The translations under genes were made by a program, and so were the position numbers. Shown in pieces: positions 6,288 through 8,868 of a DNA stretch of 8,868 nt. Source of the DNA: an uncultured Burkholderiales bacterium (lineage in GTDB: Bacteria > Pseudomonadota > Gammaproteobacteria > Burkholderiales > Burkholderiaceae_C); contig CAJBLW010000165.1 of assembly GCA_903953985.1 (NCBI GenBank), positions 1-8,868 of the forward strand, in the 5' to 3' direction. Under the pieces are notes generated by a model. It was not told the origin of the DNA and ran no database searches. It worked only from the letters and a program-made list of their open reading frames with translations. How positions within the stretch are numbered: position 1 is the first letter of the stretch; each line of letters begins with the position of its first letter.

Positions 6288-7919
6288 TCAGCGAAACAGT
6301 GTTTCCTTGAGGATGCTGCGGCGGATGGATTTGTTGGTGATCTCAGGGGCATGCCACCACCAACCATCGCGCTGCATGTCTTCAGCCGCCAACACAAACT
6401 TCTGCAGCACGGCTTCAAAGTCGGCGTCGCTGTAGTTGAGGCTGAAGATCAAACGACCTGTCCCCACCCAACTGAGCGCCAATCCATGCAGCCTGAGGTA
6501 GTACTGCAGCATCCAGTTGTAGCGGCTGGGCTGGGTGTAGAAAAGTGTCCAGACGCTCGACATGTTGGCCGCTTGCAAGGGCAAACCACGCGATTGCATG
6601 GTGCTGTTGAACAGCGCAGCACGGGCATTCCAGCGCTCGTCCAGTCCTTCGTAAATGGCCTTGATTTCGGGGGTTTCCAGTTGTTCAAGAAAGACCGACA
6701 TCGCACCCATGACCGCAGGGTGTGCGTTGAAGGTGCCACGTGCAAAGCAAATATCGGCCGGTCGTTTTTCATCGAATCGGCGCATCCATTCGCGCTTGCC
6801 GCACACCACACCGACGGGAAATCCACCGCCCAGGGTTTTGCCATAGGTGACCAAATCGGCCTGCACGCCAAAGTAAGCTTGCGCACCGCCTGCGGCCAAC
6901 CGGAAGCCCAAAAAAACCTCGTCAAATATCAATGCAATGCCGCGTTCTGTGCAGACCTGTCGCAAGGCCTTGAGCCAAGCGGTGTAAGCCTCGCGGTCAT
7001 AAGCAGCGCGCCGGCTGCTGTCCACCAGGGTCGAGTCGCCGGGCGCGTTCGCATTGGTGTGCAGCGCCTGCAGGGGGTTGATCAGCACGCAAGCGATGTC
7101 CTTGCGGGTGCGCAAGACTTGCAAGCTGCGCTCGTTCATGTCGCTCAGGGTGTAGGTTTCGCGCGGTGGCATTGGGTTGCCCGGGCCGGGTTGCACGTCT
7201 TCCCACCAGCCATGGTAAGCCCCGCAAAAACGCACGATGTTTTTCCGGCGCGTGTGGTAGCGGGCCAGGCGCACTGCCTGCATCACAGCTTCGGTGCCCG
7301 ACATGTGAAACGAGACCTCGTCCAAGCCGGAAATGGCTTTGAGGCGCTCGGCGTTGTCGGCCACCACGGGGTGGTAAGAACCCAGCACTGGGCCCAACGC
7401 TTGGGTGCGGGCCATGCCCTCCGCCATGGTGCGTTTGTAAAAGTCAGCGCCAAACACGTTCACGCCATAAGAGCCCGTCAGATCGTAAAAAACCTGACCG
7501 TCCAGATCGGTGACGTGCACGCCATGGGCCGATTGCAAGAACGAGCCGACCTTCAGGTGCTCGCGCACCACCGGGCTGAACTGGAAGGGCACGCGGTAGG
7601 CCGCGATGAATTGCATGTCAGAGATGTTCTCGCGTGCCGCCGCAGTGGCCTCGATGCTCAGGCGGTGACGCGTTTGCAGCGTTTGGCCCAAGGCAAAAAA
7701 TGCCGCACGGCGTTGCGCCTGAATGTTTGCGGGGGCGCCGTCGCAGCCGAAAAATTCAGCCTCATCGAAGCCGTAACCGGGCAACCAGCGTGCCAGCCGT
7801 TTGGCCATGCGCGAGTGCCCGGCCAGCGAGCGGTGCTTGGCACGCGAGAGTTGTATGCGCCGATGCAGGCTTGGGGCCATTGCGGCCAGCACGCCCAGAC
7901 TGATCCAAGTGGGGTTCAC
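6288..7919 (-). CDS. Class III PLP-dependent aminotransferase, GSA-aminomutase-like, with N-terminal extension
   Basis: PLP enzyme of aminotransferase class III, 543 residues. The catalytic part (about 110-515) resembles glutamate-1-semialdehyde aminomutase: the phosphate cup MSGTEA (206-211), AYHGWWED, LIFDEVFLGFR with Asp333 to hold the pyridine nitrogen, GGAQAYFGV, and the Schiff-base lysine Lys361 in YGKTLGGGFPVG, then GTFNAHP. It is about 100 residues longer at the N-terminus than hemL; that part contains KHRSLAGHSRMAKRL and YGFDEAEFFGCDGAP and looks like a conserved subfamily domain, not read-through. The extension and divergence argue against the housekeeping hemL role; the substrate is unknown. 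The start is GTG 7919-7917, supported by AAGGA 7 bases upstream. It is divergent from psd with only 52 bases between the start codons, suggesting joint control and perhaps an amino-lipid role, which is inference. Confidence 0.85.
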   Translation of the reverse strand: MNPTWISLGVLAAMAPSLHRRIQLSRAKHRSLAGHSRMAKRLARWLPGYGFDEAEFFGCDGAPANIQAQRRAAFFALGQTLQTRHRLSIEATAAARENISDMQFIAAYRVPFQFSPVVREHLKVGSFLQSAHGVHVTDLDGQVFYDLTGSYGVNVFGADFYKRTMAEGMARTQALGPVLGSYHPVVADNAERLKAISGLDEVSFHMSGTEAVMQAVRLARYHTRRKNIVRFCGAYHGWWEDVQPGPGNPMPPRETYTLSDMNERSLQVLRTRKDIACVLINPLQALHTNANAPGDSTLVDSSRRAAYDREAYTAWLKALRQVCTERGIALIFDEVFLGFRLAAGGAQAYFGVQADLVTYGKTLGGGFPVGVVCGKREWMRRFDEKRPADICFARGTFNAHPAVMGAMSVFLEQLETPEIKAIYEGLDERWNARAALFNSTMQSRGLPLQAANMSSVWTLFYTQPSRYNWMLQYYLRLHGLALSWVGTGRLIFSLNYSDADFEAVLQKFVLAAEDMQRDGWWWHAPEITNKSIRRSILKETLFR

Positions 7920-7971
7920 AGCAGTTTCCTTGTGTCAATGAAATTTCTTTTTATTCAAATTGAGTGACAAC
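7920..7971. promoter_or_regulatory. Divergent promoter region between aminotransferase and psd
   Basis: This AT-rich 52-base gap must hold at least the start-proximal control signals of both genes. It contains an imperfect dyad, TTGTGTCAAT (7930-7939) against ATTGAGTGACAA (7959-7970), and a central GAAATTTC palindrome (7940-7947). On the plus strand TTGTGT (7930-7935) with TATTCA (7952-7957), 16 bases apart, is a weak sigma70-like pair. Pho-box matches here are only 10-11 of 18, no better than chance. Confidence 0.4.
7927..7931 (-). promoter_or_regulatory. Ribosome binding site AAGGA supporting the aminotransferase GTG start
   Basis: On the minus strand AAGGA is followed by 7 bases and then GTG at 7919-7917. 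The next in-frame ATG lies 13 codons on, inside the conserved-looking N-terminus, so the GTG is preferred. Confidence 0.6.
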
Positions 7972-8856
7972 ATGATGAAGATTCGACGATATTTTCAAAA
8001 GTGGCTGCTACAAGAAGACCTGAACTTCTTGCTCACCAACCGCATCCCACGCATCACCTTGACCCGATTCATGGGCTGGTGGAGCCAGATCCGACACCCT
8101 TGGGTGGTCAAGTCGTCCATGTCGGTTTGGCGCTGGTTCAGTGACCTGGACTTGAGCGACGCCAAGCACACCCAATTTGACAGCTTGCATGCGTGCTTCA
8201 CGCGTGAGCTCAAGCCTGGGGCTCGGGTGGTCAACCCGGACCCCACGCTCATGACCTCGCCTTGTGATGCCATCGTGGGTGCTTGTGGCACGATCACCCA
8301 TGGCCAGGTTTTTCAGGCCAAAGGTTTTCCATACCAGTTGGAAACTTTGCTGGGGACATCCGCGCATTGCCAACATTGGCCTGCCGCGCTGGAAGGGGGC
8401 ACCTACATCACGTTGCGCCTGACCAGCAGCATGTACCACCGCTTTCATGCGCCGCACGATGTGCAACTCCAGCATGTGACTTACATCTCGGGTGACACCT
8501 GGAATGTGAACCCAGTGGCTCTTGCGCGAGTACAAGAGCTGTTTTGCAAAAACGAACGGGCGGTCTTGCACATGCAAACGCAAGAGGGCGTGCCTTTCTT
8601 GATGGTGCCCGTGGCGGCTGTGTTGGTGGCCAGCATGCGCTTTCATGCGGTCGATGTGTTGCTCAACCTGCGCTACAAAGGCCCGAACGAAATGCCCTGT
8701 GATGTGGCCTATGCCAAGGGCCAGGAAATGGGCTGGTTCGAGCACGGCTCCACCATTTTGGTGTTTGTGCCCAAAGGCTTTGCCTTGGTTGAAGGTATAG
8801 CGCAGGGTGTGCAGATTCGCATGGGCCAAGCCTTGCTCAAGACGCTTGCCTATTGA
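7972..8856 (+). CDS. psd: Phosphatidylserine decarboxylase proenzyme
   Basis: Pyruvoyl-dependent membrane-associated decarboxylase that converts phosphatidylserine to phosphatidylethanolamine; 294 residues from ATG 7972. The proenzyme cleaves itself to give a beta chain and a small alpha chain whose new N-terminal serine becomes the pyruvoyl group. The expected catalytic parts are present: SPCDAIVG with Asp99 (E. coli Asp90 equivalent), SSMYHRFHAP with His156 and His159 (E. coli His144/His147 region), and the processing site EHGST at 258-262, cleaved between Gly259 and Ser260... by homology. The common LGST motif reads HGST here. Upstream sequence is poor in Shine-Dalgarno signals; ATG 7975 and TTG 7960 are in-frame alternatives, so the start is uncertain by a few codons. 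It diverges from the aminotransferase. Nothing is visible in the 12 bases after the stop. Confidence 0.92.
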   Translation: MMKIRRYFQKWLLQEDLNFLLTNRIPRITLTRFMGWWSQIRHPWVVKSSMSVWRWFSDLDLSDAKHTQFDSLHACFTRELKPGARVVNPDPTLMTSPCDAIVGACGTITHGQVFQAKGFPYQLETLLGTSAHCQHWPAALEGGTYITLRLTSSMYHRFHAPHDVQLQHVTYISGDTWNVNPVALARVQELFCKNERAVLHMQTQEGVPFLMVPVAAVLVASMRFHAVDVLLNLRYKGPNEMPCDVAYAKGQEMGWFEHGSTILVFVPKGFALVEGIAQGVQIRMGQALLKTLAY

Positions 8857-8868
8857 TCCGGCCCGATA

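Noticed and set aside
6270..7967. A 565-codon plus-strand open frame antisense to the aminotransferase, longer than the gene itself
   Set aside because: The minus-strand frame has clear PLP-enzyme motifs; the plus-strand frame has no recognisable motif, runs through the terminator and the divergent promoter, and is a by-product of GC-rich codon use.
7930..7967. Possible Pho boxes between the aminotransferase and psd
   Set aside because: Best alignments reach only 10-11 of 18 on either strand, with one half-site missing.

Overview
The window looks like chromosomal DNA of a betaproteobacterium, most likely Burkholderiales/Comamonadaceae. This is an inference from protein character, moderately high GC and codon use; no rRNA or other taxonomic marker is present. 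There are eight protein-coding genes, one of them cut by the left edge. They are tightly packed, with no gene-free stretch over about 150 bases. I see no tRNA, rRNA, CRISPR array, insertion sequence, integrase or attachment site.

Layout. Positions 1-1520 (+) hold the 3' end of a PhoB-type response regulator and the complete sensor kinase phoR. A probable terminator and an imperfect dyad follow. Positions 1665-4332 (+) hold a two-gene unit, UDP-glucose 6-dehydrogenase (ugd) and the lysophospholipid transporter lplT, overlapping by 8 bases. A GT4 glycosyltransferase lies on the minus strand (4318-5523), its 3' end overlapping lplT tail to tail by 15 bases. A 107-base divergent intergenic region separates it from a plus-strand, histidine-rich membrane protein (5631-6239) that weakly resembles the DUF962/Mpo1 family. 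A strong bidirectional hairpin terminator (6248-6282) separates that gene from a convergent class III aminotransferase (6288-7919, minus). The aminotransferase is in turn divergent from a phosphatidylserine decarboxylase (psd, plus, to 8856).

How the genes may work together. At least four, perhaps six, of the genes concern membrane lipids or the sugar nucleotides that can decorate them, and they sit beside the phosphate-starvation two-component system. The most interesting signal is in the divergent region 5524-5630. Two back-to-back sequences resemble the PhoB operator: 5546-5563 on the minus strand (14/18 to the E. coli consensus) and 5569-5586 on the plus strand (12/18). They are separated by 5 bases and point at the glycosyltransferase and at the membrane protein respectively. 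Together with ugd (UDP-glucuronate supply) and a GT4 enzyme of the type that can glycosylate diacylglycerol, this suggests a phosphate-regulated lipid-remodelling locus, for example one making glucuronosyl- or glucosyl-diacylglycerol. That is a hypothesis, not something the sequence proves.
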